Notes: generated by a model from the letters alone, not told the origin. 64,000 nucleotides of DNA from Streptomyces vilmorinianum (GCF_005517195.1 NZ_CP040244.1:4482001-4546000), one strand, 5' to 3'; counted from the first letter of the stretch, positions 40,775 through 49,787 are shown. Numbers and translations are program-made.

Positions 40775-40809
40775 CACACGTCTCGTGAGCGCCATGGACG
40801 CGCACCGCT

Positions 40810-41085
40810 GTGCGAGGGGCCGGAGGAATCAAGCGGATCGGCAGAATCGCCGGTCCGCTCGTCTTCACCGCCAGATCCGTCGGACAGAACATCCTGGGCT
40901 CCGACGACGACTGGCTTCACGCACCCGTCAGTGCCTTGGGCGCCGGCAGTCTCGGCTGGATCCAGAGCCTCTACTTCGCGGCTTCGGGTTCTGCGTGCTG
41001 CTACTCGCCTGCGGACGGCACCGTGGTATCGCACCCGCGCGGCTCGGGTGGCTGGGACCGGCTTTGCCGGTGGCCGTCGGCTGTG
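40810..41085 (+). pseudogene. Frameshifted DUF998 membrane protein remnant
   Basis: The frame starting near 40810 gives DDDWLHAPVSALGAGSLGW and IQSLYFAASG, typical of the DUF998 N-terminal half. At about 40985 the meaning moves to another frame, which reads FCVLLLACGRHRGIAPARL and GWLGPALPVAVG. After about 41085 similarity is lost. Full DUF998 proteins have about 200 residues and six helices, so this one is both shifted and truncated. Confidence 0.65.
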
Positions 41086-41210
41086 AGATCGCTCTCGGCG
41101 TACACGCTGGCCGTCGTCGTCCTCTGCTTCGGAAGCATCATGGCGCCCGGGCGAGGAAATGCTGCGGATCATGAGCATCGACCACTAGCCTCGAATCGAG
41201 GTGGTGCGCG

Positions 41211-42839
41211 ATGAGCATGGTCGACGATCTACGCCGAGCCCGCGAGGAGTACGAGCGCAAGGAGTGGGTGGCGGCGTACCGCGCTCTCTCCGACTTGGAC
41301 AAGACCGAGCTTCGGGCCGACGACTTCATGGCGCTGGCGGTCACCGCGCACCTCCTGGGCCACCGCAACGACTGCGTCCAGGCACTGCAACGGGCGTTCC
41401 AGGCCTACCGTGACACGGACGATACCCTCGGCGCGGTGCGCGCGGCGTACTGGCTGACCGTAGTCCTGTGGCAGGGCGGCGAGGTCGCCGTAGGCAGTGG
41501 CTGGCTGGCCCGCGCCGAGCGGCTGCTCGACGACCACGGCGGGGATGTGGTGGAGCGAGGCTATCTGCTCGAGCGGGCAACCATGAGGCACATCATCAAG
41601 GGAGAGTTCGCCGAAGCCTTCGTTGCCGTGCCAAAGATCACCGAGTGCGGCCGACGGTTCGACGACCCCGATCTGACAGCTATCGGCCTCCACATGGAGG
41701 GTCGGATGAAGATCTTCGCGGGCCAGGTCGCCGACGGGCTGAGCCTCCTCGACGAGGCGATGGTCTCGGTCCTGGCCGGGGAGGTCTCACCCATCTTCTC
41801 CGGGGTGATCTACTGCTCGTCGGTCGAAGCCTGCCAGCAGATCTCCGACTTCGGCCGGATGAGCGAGTGGACTCACGCGCTGACCACCTGGTGCGACGGC
41901 CAGCCCGGCCTGGTCGCGTTCACCGGTCAGTGTGCGGTCCACCGCGGCCAGCTGATGCGACTGCACGGCGCCTACCGCGACGCCGTCAGGGAACTCGAGC
42001 GCGCGGTCGGGCGGTACGCCGCGGCCGGCGGGGACCTGGCGGTCGGTCAAGCCCACTACGAGCGGGGCGAGACCCTCCGGCTTCGCGGCGACCACGACGC
42101 TGCGGAGGCCGCCTTCGCGGAGGCCGCCGAGTTCGGCCATTCGGCCCAGCCCGGCCGGGCACTGCTGTGGCTGGAGCACGGCCGACAGGATGCGGCGTCG
42201 GCCGCGATCCACCGCATGGTGGCCGAGGTACACGATCCCGTCCACCGGTCGCAGATGCTCCCGGCGGCGGTCGAGGTGCTGGTGGCCACCGGCGAGGTAG
42301 ACACGGCAGCACCCCTTGCCGAGGAGCTGGGGCAGATCGGGAGCTCGTTCGGGTGCTCGGCGCTGCGGGCATCGGGGCAGTACGCCGCTGCGACCGTCGC
42401 CCTGGCCCGGTCCGAGGCGGACCGCGGGCTCGTCTGCGCGCGGCAGGCGGCCGAAACCTGGGCGCAGCTCTCCGCGGTGTACGAGGTGGCCCGCTCCCGG
42501 GTTCTCGTCGGGCGGGCGCTTCGGCTGCTGGGTGACGAGGAGTCGGCCGTGGCCGACCTGAGCGCGGCCCGGAGGGCGTTCGCGGAGATGGGTGCGAAGC
42601 CGGCGGAGCAGGAGGTCGCGGCGCTGTTGGGCGAGGAGAAGGCTCCCGGCGGGCTGAGCCCCCGGGAGGTCGAGGTGCTACGGCTGGTGGCGGCAGGCAA
42701 AAGCAACCCGGAGATCGCCGAGGCCCTGGTGCTCTCGGAGAAAACCGTGGCCCGGCACCTGTCCAACATCTTCGCCAAGCTCGATGTCGGCTCCCGAACC
42801 GCGGCCGCGGCATTCGCCTACGAGCATCACCTGGTCTGA
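41211..42839 (+). CDS. TPR-containing LuxR family transcriptional regulator
   Basis: A 542-aa regulator. About 470 residues of helical, TPR-like repeats (for example ALAVTAHLLGHRNDCVQALQ and HYERGETLRLRGDHDAAEAA) precede a C-terminal LuxR helix-turn-helix (about 478-540; LSPREVEVLRLVAAGKSNPEI and LSEKTVARHLSNIFAKLDV). It lacks the ATPase part of LAL regulators, so the repeats probably sense a partner or ligand. GAGG stands 7 nt before the ATG, with a TAGCCT box further up. It is intact although both genes before it are dead. A Tn3 transposase remnant abuts its stop codon. Confidence 0.85.
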   Translation: MSMVDDLRRAREEYERKEWVAAYRALSDLDKTELRADDFMALAVTAHLLGHRNDCVQALQRAFQAYRDTDDTLGAVRAAYWLTVVLWQGGEVAVGSGWLARAERLLDDHGGDVVERGYLLERATMRHIIKGEFAEAFVAVPKITECGRRFDDPDLTAIGLHMEGRMKIFAGQVADGLSLLDEAMVSVLAGEVSPIFSGVIYCSSVEACQQISDFGRMSEWTHALTTWCDGQPGLVAFTGQCAVHRGQLMRLHGAYRDAVRELERAVGRYAAAGGDLAVGQAHYERGETLRLRGDHDAAEAAFAEAAEFGHSAQPGRALLWLEHGRQDAASAAIHRMVAEVHDPVHRSQMLPAAVEVLVATGEVDTAAPLAEELGQIGSSFGCSALRASGQYAAATVALARSEADRGLVCARQAAETWAQLSAVYEVARSRVLVGRALRLLGDEESAVADLSAARRAFAEMGAKPAEQEVAALLGEEKAPGGLSPREVEVLRLVAAGKSNPEIAEALVLSEKTVARHLSNIFAKLDVGSRTAAAAFAYEHHLV

Positions 42840-42840
42840 G

Positions 42841-43143
42841 CCGCCCTTCGTTCTGAGCGGTAGTTCGTCCATCCCCAGCGGGACCTCGGAGGAGTCGGGA
42901 CTCCTGCCGACCAGGCGGCAGAACTCCGCACGGTGCGTCTCCCACTGGACAGTCATGAACAGGTAGGAGGCCGGAGTGTCGTAACAGCGCGAGCCCGGTA
43001 CGGGTACATCCCCGCTGCGCAGGCCGTCGCGCTGCGCGAGCAGCGTGCACAGCTCCCAGTGGTGCCGGACGCGGTCGAATACCCCTTGGCTGCAGCGCCT
43101 CGTCCAGGTAGCCCTGCCGGCGGGTCGGCACGAACAGCGTCAG
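42841..43143 (-). mobile_element. Remnant of a Tn3-family transposase
   Basis: Read on the minus strand, one frame gives FVPTRRQGYLDEALQP, then after a frameshift near 43085 FDRVRHHWELCTLLAQRDGL, RSGDVPVPGSRCYDTPASYL and WETHRAEFCRLVG. The WELC...LRSGDVxVxGSRxYxDPASYL series is typical of Tn3 TnpA. Only about 100 of some 1000 residues remain. No terminal inverted repeat was identified. One end touches the LuxR stop codon, the other merges into a universal stress gene fragment. Confidence 0.7.
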
Positions 43144-43425
43144 CCCCTTCCCGTACGACCAGCACCGGGCATCTGCCATTGCGCCGCGAGGTGAACCGCC
43201 GTGGAGCCCACCAGGAGTCCGACGATCCCGCCCATGCCACGCGCCCCGATCACCAAGAGGTCCGCTCCGCGCGACTCCTTCTCCAGCACCGTCAGCGGCC
43301 GGCCGGTCACGACAGCTTGGGTGACCTCCACGTCCGGTGCCGTCGCCCTGGCTCGTGCCACCGCCTCGGCCACCAGTCCTCGGCCCAGCGTGGAGCCGTC
43401 CCCCGGCCCCGACAGCGATGATGCA
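43125..43425 (-). pseudogene. Universal stress protein fragment, frameshifted
   Basis: The minus strand encodes a UspA C-terminal half: GLVAEAVARARATAPDVEVT, LTVLEKESRGADLLVIGARG and GLLVGSTAVHLAA. Near 43180 the frame changes and continues RCPVLVVREG. The N-terminal nucleotide-binding half is absent. The G-x2-G-x9-GS ATP loop (GARGMGGIVGLLVGS) survives. It is a different gene from the intact usp at 45216. Confidence 0.75.
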
Positions 43426-43636
43426 GGCAACAAGGAAGACCGCGAGAAGACCGTCTGCGGTCCAGCGCCCCATGGAGAGGTCCAGTCCGAGGGCGGGGAT
43501 GCCGAAGTGGACGTCTCGCAGGGCTCGTAGGCCGCGCTCCACGGACTGTTGAGCTGAGCGTCTGTTGCCGACATGCCGACGGGCTGCGGCGGGCACATTC
43601 CTTACAGGAAGCCCGCCGCAGCAGTGGAGGGTCACC

Positions 43637-43948
43637 ATGAGCCACCCTTCGGACGACCGGAGCGACCTGGCGGCGATCGAGCGTGCCCTGACCCGGGACG
43701 ATCCCGCGCTCGCCGCCACGATGGCCACGCTCAACCAGCAGTTTCCCGAGCAGCCGGCCAGGCGCCCGAGCAAGCCGACGGAACGCCGTGACCGACGCGT
43801 GGTGATGGCCTTCGTGCTGGGCGTCATCGCGCTCCTGGCACTGCTGATCACCGGCCTCCTCAACACCTCGTCCTCCCCGCGAGACGAGGAGCCCGGCGTC
43901 CATCCAGCGGCGCTCTCGGTGGCCGCCACCCTGTACCGAACGCCGTAA
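43637..43948 (+). CDS. DUF3040 family membrane protein
   Basis: A 103-aa protein: a soluble N-terminal region with the family motif LAAIERALTRDDPALAATMA (residues about 8-30), a basic linker (RRPSKPTERRDRR), one clear membrane helix (VVMAFVLGVIALLALLITGL) and a polar tail. DUF3040 (PF11239) members usually have two helices; here only one is obvious. The function is unknown, but such genes often sit beside usp and other dormancy genes. GGAGGGTCACC precedes ATG 43637. Confidence 0.75.
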   Translation: MSHPSDDRSDLAAIERALTRDDPALAATMATLNQQFPEQPARRPSKPTERRDRRVVMAFVLGVIALLALLITGLLNTSSSPRDEEPGVHPAALSVAATLYRTP

Positions 43949-44059
43949 TCGAGGGCCGTCCGGGGGACGATGAACAGCATCACGAGTGCGACCGACCGGG
44001 TGAGATCACGCTCTCCCGGTCGCTCGCGTCGACGGCTCCGTCTCGCTCGAACGGGCACG

Positions 44060-44326
44060 CTACCGGTGGCGATCCAGCTCGAACAGGCCGAGCAGAGCGG
44101 TAGCCACGTTCAGCGGATAGGCGAGGGCCTCGGCGGGAGCGGTGACATCCCAGGCACGCCCCGCGCTCGCCGCGAGCGCGAAGCACAGGATCGATGTGGG
44201 CAGCGCCCGCCGCCACACGGGCAGATGAGCGAGACGCCGCACCCGTACGCACAGTGAGACCTCGAACAACAGGAAGGCGAGCCCGAAGAGGGCGACGAGC
44301 ATCAAAGGGAACGCCGTGACGAGCAC
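44060..44326 (-). CDS. Small membrane protein, possibly truncated
   Basis: An 88-residue open frame with two or three hydrophobic stretches (AFPLMLVALFGLAFLLFEVS and AYPLNVATALLGLFELDRHR at the end). No ribosome-binding site supports GTG 44326 or the inner ATG 44302, so the visible part may be the tail of a gene whose front is lost. The family was not recognised. It lies between DUF3040 and the broken copper-protein gene. The 280 bp to its right show no convincing gene. Confidence 0.35.
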   Translation of the reverse strand: MLVTAFPLMLVALFGLAFLLFEVSLCVRVRRLAHLPVWRRALPTSILCFALAASAGRAWDVTAPAEALAYPLNVATALLGLFELDRHR

Positions 44327-44608
44327 TCCAGGGCAGGGGGCATCCTCGGCACTTCAAGCCGATCGCCTGCGGCTGGAAGGTCCAGCCCACTCCGGCCGCA
44401 GCAGCGGGCGGCACACATTGATCGGGGCGACGTCGCGCGAAGCCGCCCCGTCCTTGCGCGTGCCCGGGGCGGGGGCCGCAGGATCGCATCGGCGCACGAC
44501 CTGGCCAGCCCGGTCACCGCGCGACGTCCCCGCAATCTTTGCACAGAGCAATCGTTCACGGGAAGAACTGCCACGCCGGGCGGGGTCGCCGCCCACTCTC
44601 CCTCGGGG

Positions 44609-44975
44609 TCAGACCGCCTCCTCCAGCAGGTCTCTGCGGGCGTTCTGGCACTCCCGGCACACTTCGGCGCAGACGAGGCAGTGACCGTAATCGCGTGCAT
44701 GGATGGCGCACATGTCGGCGCATGCAGCACAGCTGTCGGCGCATACTCGCAGCGCGTCTCGCACGACCCCATCACCGCTCCCCGCCCGGCGCGAGAGCAC
44801 GGCGGCGGTGGGCCGCGCAGATATCGGCACAGTCGAGCTACCTGAGCACACAGTCGACGAGGTCCTTCACCGCCTCTTCGGCGAGGCACGCGTCCGCGCA
44901 CGTCGTGCACGCCTGCGCACAGGCGAGGCAGGCATCGATGCACGCCGCACGGGCGTCCAGGGAGTGGGGGTCAGC
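44609..44975 (-). pseudogene. Broken four-helix-bundle copper-storage-type gene (DUF326)
   Basis: The minus strand starts HSLDARAACIDACLACAQAC and TTCADACLAEEAVKDLVDCV, with the regular CxxC cysteines of Csp/DUF326 proteins. An in-frame TAG at 44838-44840 follows, then LDCADICAA. Near 44815 the sense moves to another frame, which reads AAVLSRRAGSG, VCADSCAACADMCAIHARDY and CLVCAEVCRECQNARRDLLE to TGA at 44609. About 13 cysteines remain in recognisable places. The intact protein would bind Cu(I) inside a helical bundle. One nonsense and one frameshift lesion make this copy dead. Confidence 0.8.
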
Positions 44976-45215
44976 CCGGCCGCCGGGTCTTCGCCTGTGA
45001 GGCGTCTTGACTCACCCCGTGCCGCTGTTCGGCTGCGCGTGTGCATCGCCATGCGGGACACCACCGCACCGCATGCCCGCCGCGAACTCGCCGGATCGTC
45101 GTCCAGGCACCAGGCAGCACGTCTCGCCCGGATACAGCGCGGCATCATGGGTAGGCGCTCAGGCGAATCGACTCCTCGGCCGGCGTCGCCGGTCCTTGTG
45201 AAGAGGTGACCTGAT

Positions 45216-45683
45216 ATGCAGGCCGAAGCGGCGCCTCGTAAGAGGGTCGTCGTGGGCATCGACGGATCCCCCGCGTCCTATGCGGCGCTGCGGTGGTCGG
45301 TGGACTACGCGCGCATGGCCGGAGCGCAGGTCGAGGCGGTCGCGGCCTACGACGTCGCAGGGGCGACCGGGTGGTCGGCCCCCGCTGTGGACGCCACCCT
45401 TGACGCCGAACAGGCACGGCGCACCCTGAACAGGGAGATCATTACGGCCCTCGGCATGCCTCAGGACGTACCGGTGGAGGAACACCTGGTCCGGGGAAAC
45501 GCCGCTCAGGCGCTGATCGCCGCGTCGGAGGGCGCCGAGCTGTTGGTGGTGGGGAACCGAGGCCGGGGTGGCTTCGCCCGGCTACTGCTGGGGTCGGTGA
45601 GTCAGCAATGCGCTCTGCACGCTTCCTGCCCCGTCGTCATCCTGCGTGCGCCGGAAGACACCACCGAAGCGGCGGCCACGTAG
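45216..45683 (+). CDS. Universal stress protein
   Basis: A 155-aa UspA-fold protein. The first strand and phosphate loop are VVVGIDGSPASYAALRW (11-27). The ATP-binding signature G-x2-G-x9-G-S is GNRGRGGFARLLLGS, so it is probably an ATP-binding member. The end, CALHASCPVVILR, is typical. Such proteins accumulate in stasis, hypoxia or stress. AGAGG lies about 9 nt before the ATG. It is intact, unlike the usp fragment 1.8 kb upstream, which may have been its paralogue. Confidence 0.92.
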   Translation: MQAEAAPRKRVVVGIDGSPASYAALRWSVDYARMAGAQVEAVAAYDVAGATGWSAPAVDATLDAEQARRTLNREIITALGMPQDVPVEEHLVRGNAAQALIAASEGAELLVVGNRGRGGFARLLLGSVSQQCALHASCPVVILRAPEDTTEAAAT

Positions 45684-45817
45684 CGGTGTGGGCCGGGCTG
45701 CACACGATGAGCGTCGTGCCACGCCGATCGGCCTCTGGACGCGTGGAGGATCGGAGCAGGGCCTGACCAGGGGCGTCGGAACGACAACCGAAGACCAGGG
45801 CGTGGTAGTCGAGTGCC

Positions 45818-46697
45818 ATGCGCTCCAACGGAGATCAAGCAGTGGCATCGCCGGTCCTGCGTCTGGGACGTCGGCTCCTGGAATCCCTCTCGCGTGCGGC
45901 CGGGATGAGCGGCGGCCTGGAGCTGACGAGTCGCTCCATGGTCTTCGCCGCCCTGGGCTTCCTCGCTTTCGTACCACTGATGATGGTCATCGCCGCGGCC
46001 GACCCGGCTCGGGCAGCCGAGTTCGGGCGGTGGCTCGCGAGAGCCCTGAGCGCCTCGGAACCGGCCGAGCGGGAGATTCTGGAGCTGTTCGCCCGGCCCC
46101 GTCGCGTACTTCGAGACGTCACGGCCTTCGGTCTGGCTGCTCTCTGCGTCTTCGGCCTGACGTTCGCAGCGCACGTCCGGCAGAGATACGAGGCCATGTG
46201 GGCGGTGAGGCGGGGCCGCAGCAGGGGTTCTTGGCGCGGGCGGCTGAGGGATCTCGCGCGCTACACCCTGTGGCTCGCCCTGCTGATCGGCTATCTCCTC
46301 CTGCTCACCAACACTCCTCTGCGCCGCGCGGACACGGCTGCCTCACCACTCGGCACGTCGGCCGCGCTTCTCGTCACCTTCCTGTTCACCTGGACATCGC
46401 AGAAGATCCTCCTCGGCCGCAGGCTTCGGTGGAGAGCGCTTCTGCCGGGCGCGGTCGCGACCACGTTGGGTCCTGTGGGCCTGCGCCTCTTCGCCCAGCT
46501 GGTCTTCTCGCCCCTGATCGTCTCCCAGGCCACCGCGTAACGGCTCCATCGGCACGGTGATGATCGTCCAGTCCTGGCTCGTCGGCGTGGGCCTCGTTCT
46601 TTACGGCGGCGCCTTCACGGGAAGGGTCGTCCATGAGTGGTCAGGCTCCCGGCCCCGCCGGGCGAGTCGCTTCCGGCGCGGACCGGCTCGACATTGA
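45818..46697 (+). pseudogene. YihY/BrkB family membrane protein gene with one-base insertion
   Basis: The first 240 codons give a normal YihY N-terminal and middle part (GLELTSRSMVFAALGFLAFV, LLVTFLFTWTSQKILLGRRL, LRLFAQLVFSPLIVSQ) and then stop at TAA 46538-46540. Removing the extra A at 46539/46540 restores a frame that reads YGSIGTVMIVQSWLVGVGLV and LYGGAFTGRVVHEW to TGA 46697, the standard end of the family. The lesion therefore removes the last helix. A truncated 240-aa product could still be made but is probably inactive. Confidence 0.75.
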
Positions 46698-46907
46698 GCC
46701 CACTGTGTCACCGCCGAAGGAAGGGGTAGTCGCCGTGTACCCAGCGGACGACTTCGCTCACGGTTGGGGAGTCAGGCAGTTCGCCGTCCTGCGGTCCCGC
46801 GTCACCGGCGCGATCTGCGGCGTTGGGCGCTGTGGTCGGTTCCGCGTAGCGAGCAGCGCGGCCGCCGGTGTAAAGGGATCCGTCGGCGGACAGGGAAGGG
46901 GTGTCCG

Positions 46908-47051
46908 ATGGAGTGGTGGACGTGGCTGGTGATGGCCGTCGTCATACTGATCGTGATCGGCGTGTCGGCACTTGTGACCCAGGCCAGGCGCCGGCGCGGT
47001 GGGGTGATCGCCGATGAACATCACCTGCCCCGGGACGGCGATGAACGATGA
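46908..47051 (+). CDS. 47-aa single-helix membrane protein
   Basis: ATG 46908 with GGAAGGGG upstream. The product begins MEWWTWLVMAVVILIVIGVS, a single membrane helix, followed by a basic stretch (QARRRRGG) and a polar tail. Its stop overlaps the start of the first PRC-barrel gene as ATGA, so it is translated with it. Perhaps it anchors the PRC-barrel proteins to the membrane. The function is unknown. Confidence 0.7.
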   Translation: MEWWTWLVMAVVILIVIGVSALVTQARRRRGGVIADEHHLPRDGDER

Positions 47052-47620
47052 ACGCCTTTCTCATCCGAGCGGGAGATGTCGTGGGCCGTCCGGTCCTGAC
47101 GCTGCACGGGGATGCGATCGCCCAGGTCAAGGACGTGGTCGTCGACCCGGGAACCGGCCGGGTCCGGGCCTTCACGCTCAGCGGGCGGGGCGTGCTGTCC
47201 GGGCCCCTGAAGGAGGCGATTCCGTGGAGCGCCGTCCACGCCCTCGGCCGGGACGCCGTGATGGTCGCCGATCGGAACGCGCTGCGCGAAGGGGCCGACA
47301 TGGCGTCCGGCACCAGGGGCGGCCCAAACATGCTGGGAACACGCGTCCTCACGCAGGAAGGCGAGGACGTGGGCAAGGTGACCGATGTCGTGCTCGACGT
47401 GACGGCCGACGACGCGAGGCTGGTCGGATACGAGGTGAAGCTCGACCGCCACGGTGAGAAGGGCACCGTCCTTGTGCCGGTCTCCGCCCCGGTCGTGGTC
47501 TCGGCAGAGAACGTGCTGGTGCCCACGGCCGCTCTGCGTTCCCCGGCCGCTGATCTGGCGGAGTTTCGGAAGGCCACGGGGGTTCGGCCGGAGGAGGGTA
47601 CGGGCGATGCTGAGCAGTGA
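47048..47620 (+). CDS. Double PRC-barrel domain protein
   Basis: A 190-aa protein with two PRC-barrel domains, at about 5-75 (VVGRPVLTLHGDAIAQVKDV) and 95-170 (LGTRVLTQEGEDVGKVTDVV). Each is the small beta-barrel known from RimM and photosynthetic reaction centres and usually serves in protein contacts. No signal peptide is present. It overlaps the small membrane protein in front (ATGA) and the next PRC gene (14 bp), forming a tight three-gene unit. Actinomycetes often keep PRC proteins among stress genes. Confidence 0.85.
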   Translation: MNAFLIRAGDVVGRPVLTLHGDAIAQVKDVVVDPGTGRVRAFTLSGRGVLSGPLKEAIPWSAVHALGRDAVMVADRNALREGADMASGTRGGPNMLGTRVLTQEGEDVGKVTDVVLDVTADDARLVGYEVKLDRHGEKGTVLVPVSAPVVVSAENVLVPTAALRSPAADLAEFRKATGVRPEEGTGDAEQ

Positions 47621-48062
47621 CCTGGCCGGTCGTCAGGTCGTCCTCGTGAGCACCGGTGAGACGCTGGGGAAGGTGACCGGGCTCCTGCTGAGTCCGTCGC
47701 CCGCCCGCGTGCAGGCGCTCCGGATCCGCACGGGTGCCCATCTGACCACTGTGCCGTGGGGCGCCGTGCAGGCGTGCGGACCCGACGCGGTGATGGTCCG
47801 CCGTACACCCGACGCCGACGAGCGCGTCTCCGGCGGTGACGCGGAGGCGGCTCCGGGCGACGCGCGGGGGAAGTCCCTGATGACGGACCGGGGCGACCGG
47901 CTCGGGGAGGTGCGTGACGTCGAGTTCGATCCCGCGAACGGGAGTCTTCTCACGCTGCTGACAGCCGGTGACGTGTTCGACGGGGCACGGCTGGTCGGGG
48001 TGGGGGACTTCGCGGCCGTGATCACCGGCGATGCGGTGGACGACGCGAACCCGGCGGGCTGA
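47607..48062 (+). CDS. PRC-barrel domain protein
   Basis: A 151-aa protein. The first barrel (1-65; DLAGRQVVLVSTGETLGKVT) is clear, and a second, more divergent one occupies 85-140 (GDRLGEVRDVEFDPANG). ATG 47607 lies inside the end of the previous gene, with GGAGGAGGG about 10 nt upstream. It is the last member of the co-translated unit with the 47-aa protein and the double PRC protein. The role is not established. Confidence 0.82.
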   Translation: MLSSDLAGRQVVLVSTGETLGKVTGLLLSPSPARVQALRIRTGAHLTTVPWGAVQACGPDAVMVRRTPDADERVSGGDAEAAPGDARGKSLMTDRGDRLGEVRDVEFDPANGSLLTLLTAGDVFDGARLVGVGDFAAVITGDAVDDANPAG

Positions 48063-49482
48063 CCCCGCGCCCGCGGCAACCGGACTTGGGCGGGAGCCGG
48101 AGCGCCGCGCCCGGTGGAGGTCGGTCTCGGCTCGTGCCGTGGCTCTGATCGTGGTGTCGGTCTTCTCCGTGTGGCTCGCGGTACGCCTCACCCCACCGCA
48201 ACAGGTCTCCGTCGGTGGGCAGAGTGTCCGGCTCTCGGTCACGGGGCCGTGGGCCGACTGGACCGGGCCGGGGACGCTCGCCCTGTTCGGCCGGGACATT
48301 CCCACCGCCGTGACCTTCCACGGTCCGCTGCGGCCCCGTCTGGCGCTGACCGAGATCAGGTTCGGACGCGAGCTGGACGAGCTCGTGCGGGAACCGGACG
48401 GCTCCCTCGCCGAGGTGGGGCGCCGGCTCGCGGAGGGCTGGTTCCGGTACGCCCTGTGGCAGTCGGTCATCGCCGCCGGCGTCGCGCTCGTGATCCTGGT
48501 GGCCGTCGCCGTGCTCAAGCGCCTGCCTGTCAGGTCGGCCGTCGCACTCGCCTGTACGGGGCTGGTCCTGGTGAGCGGTCTCAGCGCGACCGGCTACCTG
48601 GTGCTCGCCAACGACACGCCGAAGGTGCTGCGCTCGGTCGACTCGCTGGAGGACCTGGTCGGCCGCGCTCCCCCGGCCCGTCTGCCGCCACCCGAAGGGC
48701 CGGTCGCCCAGGACGTCCGCCTCGTCGTCCTCGGCGACTCGACGGCCGCCGGGGCCGGGAACCGGCCCCTGGACGACGCCACGGCCGAGGACCGCGCCTG
48801 CCGACGCAGCTCGGACGCGTTCTCCGAGTACCTGGAGCGACTGCACGGCCGCCGGGTGCTCAGCCTCGCCTGTGCCGGAGCGACGATCAAGGACGGTCTC
48901 CTGGGAACCCGTACCGTCGGCGGAATGACGGTCCCGCCGCAGCTGTCCGAGCTGCGGCGAGCCCCCGAAGCATCGGCGATCACCGTCAGCATCGGCGCCA
49001 ACGACGTCCGATGGGCCGCACTCACGCGGCTGTGCACGACACAGCCACGGTGCGGGGACCGCGCCACGGACACGTTCTTCGACGCACAGCTCGCCCGCTT
49101 CTCCCTGGACTACCGAGAGCTGCTGCGCCACCTCGCCGCCCTCCCCGGTCCCCCGCGCGTCGTCGTCACCGAGTACTACGACCCCTTCGGCGAGCAGGCG
49201 GACTGCCTCAGCAAGGAAGGCATCACTCCGGACAAGGCGCGCGTGCTCCGCTCGTACCTCGCGGATCTGAACGCCGTCCTGCGGGAAGGCGCTGAAGCCG
49301 CCGGCTTCCCCACGGCCCGGCCCGACTTCGCCGGGCACGGTCTGTGTACCAGCCACCCGTACGTGCGGGGACCCGCAGAGCAGGCCCCGCTCCACCCCAC
49401 GGCGACCGGACAGCTGGCGATCGCCCTCGCCGTGCAGCGCGCCCTCCTTGAGCCGCCGCCCGCCCTGGCCAGCACGCGGTAA
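48031..49482 (+). CDS. Membrane-attached SGNH/GDSL hydrolase
   Basis: A 483-aa protein. A basic N-terminus (about 1-35) precedes membrane helices at 36-55, 152-172 and 178-200. The SGNH domain (235-480) has the nucleophile in VLGDSTAAGAGN, the Gly in CAGATIKDG, the Asn in IGANDVRW, and the terminal His of the catalytic pair in APLHPTATG. Cysteine pairs (RACRR, SLACAG, LCTTQPRCGD) imply an external domain with disulphides. It is probably an esterase or lipase on wall or secreted substrates. The start is unsure: ATG 48031 overlaps the PRC gene by 32 bp, and GTG 48139 would drop the basic segment. Confidence 0.82.
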   Translation: MRWTTRTRRADPAPAATGLGREPERRARWRSVSARAVALIVVSVFSVWLAVRLTPPQQVSVGGQSVRLSVTGPWADWTGPGTLALFGRDIPTAVTFHGPLRPRLALTEIRFGRELDELVREPDGSLAEVGRRLAEGWFRYALWQSVIAAGVALVILVAVAVLKRLPVRSAVALACTGLVLVSGLSATGYLVLANDTPKVLRSVDSLEDLVGRAPPARLPPPEGPVAQDVRLVVLGDSTAAGAGNRPLDDATAEDRACRRSSDAFSEYLERLHGRRVLSLACAGATIKDGLLGTRTVGGMTVPPQLSELRRAPEASAITVSIGANDVRWAALTRLCTTQPRCGDRATDTFFDAQLARFSLDYRELLRHLAALPGPPRVVVTEYYDPFGEQADCLSKEGITPDKARVLRSYLADLNAVLREGAEAAGFPTARPDFAGHGLCTSHPYVRGPAEQAPLHPTATGQLAIALAVQRALLEPPPALASTR

Positions 49483-49577
49483 CCCCCTGAGCGGATAGCC
49501 CTCACCGTCGTGGGTACGCGCCGGATAGACGCGGAAGCCGAGCGGAGGCGCCGGAGTGAAACCGCGTGGAGGCACTG

Positions 49578-49787
49578 ATGGAGTGCTTCGAGTGCCGGGC
49601 GGGGAACGGCAAGGCCATGCCCGCCGTGGCGGTGTGCTGTGACTGCGGCGCGGGCCTGTGCGTGGACCACGTGAGGTTCGCACCACGCGAAGTGCACCAC
49701 GAGTCCGGCCTCGGCACGACCACCGGACGCGTGCCGGCCCGAACCGCTCTGTGCCCGGTGTGCGACCGGGCGGAGCACAGTACGTGA
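49578..49787 (+). CDS. DUF2180 family zinc-binding protein
   Basis: A 69-aa protein with about eight cysteines and several histidines in pairs: MECFECRAG, VCCDCGAGLCVDHVR, and LCPVCDRAEH. This layout fits DUF2180 (PF09947), a presumed zinc-binding domain of unknown function common in actinomycetes and archaea. GGAGGCACTG precedes ATG 49578, preferred over the in-frame start 12 nt upstream. It stands alone between the SGNH gene and the nfeD remnant. Confidence 0.82.
   Translation: MECFECRAGNGKAMPAVAVCCDCGAGLCVDHVRFAPREVHHESGLGTTTGRVPARTALCPVCDRAEHST

Noticed and set aside
44327..44608. Cupredoxin-like or zinc-finger coding in the gap
   Set aside because: Short frames with a few Cys (for example LKCRGCPLPW) lack start, length and any consistent family pattern.
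44976..45215. Small coding region upstream of usp
   Set aside because: Frames on both strands are Arg-rich and without ribosome sites; treated as non-coding.
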